Assembly: GCA_030040295.1 (NCBI GenBank)
Contig: JASHTZ010000230.1
Location: 1 to 9,091, forward strand
DNA: 9,091 nucleotides
DNA from: Terriglobia bacterium
Lineage (GTDB): Bacteria > Acidobacteriota > Terriglobia > UBA7540
Direction of reading: 5' to 3'
Positions 7,754-9,091 of this stretch are shown here, in pieces (position 1 is the first letter of the stretch; each line of letters begins with the position of its first letter). Position numbers and translations under genes: made by a program. The notes beneath the pieces are model-generated. The model was given only the letters and a program-made list of their open reading frames with translations. It had not been told where the DNA came from and ran no database searches.

Positions 7754-8670
7754 GATGGAATGCTGACCGTGGGCGCAGGCGCGACGCTCGCGCCGAGCGG
7801 GGCCCGCCGGGCGCGCAGATAAAGCCGCAGGAAGTCCCACTTGCGGAGGGACGGCCGCCGATGAAAGATATCATAGGAAACGGCTTCGATTTTCGAAAGA
7901 ATCGAGGTTCCTCCCAGCCACGTCAAACGCAATTGCGTGCGCAATTTCGGCTGCACTTCTTCCGGCAGACCTCTTCCCCTTTCAAAAAGCTCGCGCGTGC
8001 GGGCAATTTCAAACGCCAGCAACTTCTGCCATCGCTCGTCGCAGCGTCCGGCGCGCAGGTCATCGAGTGTGTAACCAAAGCGCGCCATGTCTTCCAGAGG
8101 CAAATAGATGCGATCGCGCGAGAAATCAATCGCCACGTCCTGCCAGAAATTGGTGAGCTGAAGCGCCGTGCAGATGTTGTCCGAAAGCTCAAACAAGTGC
8201 GGACCGTGGTAGCCAAACAGCTCCAGCACCAGCCGCCCCACCGGATTCGCCGAGCAGGTGCAATAGTTGAGCAGGGAATTGAAATTCGGGTGGCGGTTCA
8301 CCACCACATCGGACTGGAAGGCGCGCAGAAGATTCTCAAAGTTCTCGCGCGAGAGGCGGAAGCGGTCTGCGCTGTCGCGGAGCGCAAGGAAAACCGGGTG
8401 ATCGAATTTCCCCTCATAGCAGGCATCGAGCTTGGCGCGCCAGTCGGCGAGCTTCTCCAGGCGGTCCTCAACCCCCGGCTCGTCGGCAAGGTCGTCTGCG
8501 TAGCGCGCAAAGGCGTAAACCGCCGCCAGCGCGTCGCGCTTGTCGCGAGGGACAAGATACGATGCGGTGGGGAAATTTTCGTAATGCCGGCTCGCCAACC
8601 GCTGGCACTCGGCATATGCCGCGCGCAGCGCATTTCCCGATGTGGACTTCATCACCAACCTGAGTTTCAT
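7750..8670 (-). CDS. hpnC: Hydroxysqualene synthase HpnC
   Basis: A 306-residue squalene/phytoene synthase family protein and a paralogue of the downstream HpnD. In characterised systems HpnC converts presqualene diphosphate to hydroxysqualene. HYENFPTASYLVPRDKR near residues 29-45 and YCTCSANPVGRLVLELFGY (136-154) are features I associate with HpnC. The Asp-rich motifs are YADDLADE (Asp59, Asp60, Asp63) and LTNFWQDVAID (Asp178, Asp182), followed by RDRIYLP. The start at 8670 is supported by GAGGAAG seven bases upstream; Met7 is the alternative. The last ~20 residues (RAPLGASVAPAPTVSIPS) are a low-complexity tail beyond the conserved fold, and they run into the hpnD start. It is the first gene visible in the operon. 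Confidence 0.92.
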   Translation of the reverse strand: MKLRLVMKSTSGNALRAAYAECQRLASRHYENFPTASYLVPRDKRDALAAVYAFARYADDLADEPGVEDRLEKLADWRAKLDACYEGKFDHPVFLALRDSADRFRLSRENFENLLRAFQSDVVVNRHPNFNSLLNYCTCSANPVGRLVLELFGYHGPHLFELSDNICTALQLTNFWQDVAIDFSRDRIYLPLEDMARFGYTLDDLRAGRCDERWQKLLAFEIARTRELFERGRGLPEEVQPKLRTQLRLTWLGGTSILSKIEAVSYDIFHRRPSLRKWDFLRLYLRARRAPLGASVAPAPTVSIPS

Positions 8671-8798
8671 TATAGGGCTTCCTCGGCGCGTCAGGAAACC
8701 GGATTGTGATAGACCGCCGTTCTGAGGGCAGAGTTTCTCGCGGCCAGGTCCGGCACGGACTGGGGACAGGGCGCGTGGAAGGGGTGTATGCTTTGGTT
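8671..8798. other. Divergent intergenic region between hpnC and the right-edge gene
   Basis: These 128 bases must contain the promoter for the right-edge gene and probably the hpn operon promoter. I see the hpnC Shine-Dalgarno and a purine-rich stretch (GGAAGGGG, 8777-8784) before the right-edge gene. No convincing sigma-70 -35/-10 pair was found on either strand, and no hairpin terminator or long palindrome stands out. Confidence 0.5.
8678..8684 (-). promoter_or_regulatory. Ribosome binding site of hpnC
   Basis: Read on the minus strand this is GAGGAAG, seven bases before the ATG at 8670. It is the clearest Shine-Dalgarno in the hpn operon and supports the long start rather than Met7. hpnD and hpnE lack a comparable site. 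Confidence 0.75.
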
Positions 8799-9091
8799 AT
8801 GGCCACGGTAGTCCGACGGGTCGTGACATTTTTCGCGCTCGCTGCGTGCCTGGCGATCTCGGCGGCCCCCCAAAGCCGCCGGCCGCCGCTGTCCAAGGAC
8901 GAAGTGCACGATATGTTGTCCAGTCATCAGTCCAGCAGCGAAATTGTCGCCACCATTCAAAAGTACGGCATCAATTTCCCCCCCACGGACGCCGTCCTGG
9001 AGGAGTTCCGTGCGTCCGGAGCGGACAAGGCCGTGCTGGCAACCCTTCAGCAGGCATGGCACCCGGTGATTCCCAATCCGCTCAGCGCCAC
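8799..9091 (+). CDS. Secreted protein, N-terminal fragment (3' truncated by window end)
   Basis: An open frame runs from the ATG at 8799 to the window end (97 full codons), divergent from hpnC. The start MATVVRRVVTFFALAACLAI is a clear export signal: two arginines, then a hydrophobic core, with likely signal peptidase I cleavage near ISAA-PQ. LAAC (14-17) fits a lipobox by pattern, but hydrophobic residues continue after the Cys, so lipoprotein status is doubtful. Residues ~31-88 form a small helical unit (LSKDEVHDMLSSHQSSSEIV, then YGINFPPTDAVLEEFRASGA) resembling a short N-terminal domain common in acidobacterial secreted proteins, often ahead of TPR or other modules. An in-frame TTG at 8793 lies eight bases after AAGGGG, a better distance than the ATG (14 bases), so the start could be six bases earlier. 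Function is unknown. Confidence 0.75.
   Translation, partial: MATVVRRVVTFFALAACLAISAAPQSRRPPLSKDEVHDMLSSHQSSSEIVATIQKYGINFPPTDAVLEEFRASGADKAVLATLQQAWHPVIPNPLSA

Noticed and set aside
7754..7840. N-terminal extension of HpnD to the ATG at 7840
   Set aside because: The extra residues are low-complexity Arg/Ala/Pro, lie wholly within hpnC, and precede the family's normal N-terminus; the ATGA overlap start gives the usual length.
6905..8709. Two long plus-strand frames (305 and 282 residues) antisense to hpnD and hpnC
   Set aside because: They mirror the strong codon-position bias of the two synthase genes, have no family motifs, and the minus-strand genes carry intact Asp-rich catalytic motifs.

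Overview
The window is a high-GC bacterial segment that most resembles an Acidobacteriota chromosome. That is an inference from three gene types seen together: a very large Oar-like TonB-dependent receptor, secreted proteins of the carboxypeptidase-regulatory/TPR kind, and an hpnC-hpnD-hpnE squalene cassette. No rRNA or other taxonomic marker is present, so the assignment rests on gene content only.

Layout. Positions 2-3241 (+) hold the C-terminal ~1,080 residues of an outer-membrane TonB-dependent receptor whose start lies before the window. A strong intrinsic terminator (3312-3346) closes it. About 40 bases further on, an extended -10 promoter precedes a secreted 678-residue protein (3460-5496, +). 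That protein carries a carboxypeptidase-regulatory-like domain, a TPR region and an unrecognised C-terminal domain. Its stop codon directly abuts the stop codon of the convergent hpnE gene, with no base between them.

Positions 8670 down to 5497 (-) form a likely operon read hpnC, hpnD, hpnE. hpnC and hpnD overlap by ATGA, and hpnE follows after a 67-base gap containing a nested inverted repeat. In characterised bacteria these enzymes turn two farnesyl diphosphates into squalene: HpnD makes presqualene diphosphate, HpnC converts it to hydroxysqualene, and HpnE reduces that to squalene for hopanoid synthesis. Squalene-hopene cyclase is not in the window. A 128-base divergent gap separates hpnC from the 5' end of a secreted-protein gene (8799 to the window end, +).

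No mobile element, CRISPR array, tRNA or rRNA was seen. I do not see a clearly novel system. The points most worth a second look are the cysteine pairing in the receptor, the hpnD-hpnE hairpin, the zero-gap convergent stops, the three-part secreted protein and the truncated secreted gene at the right edge.
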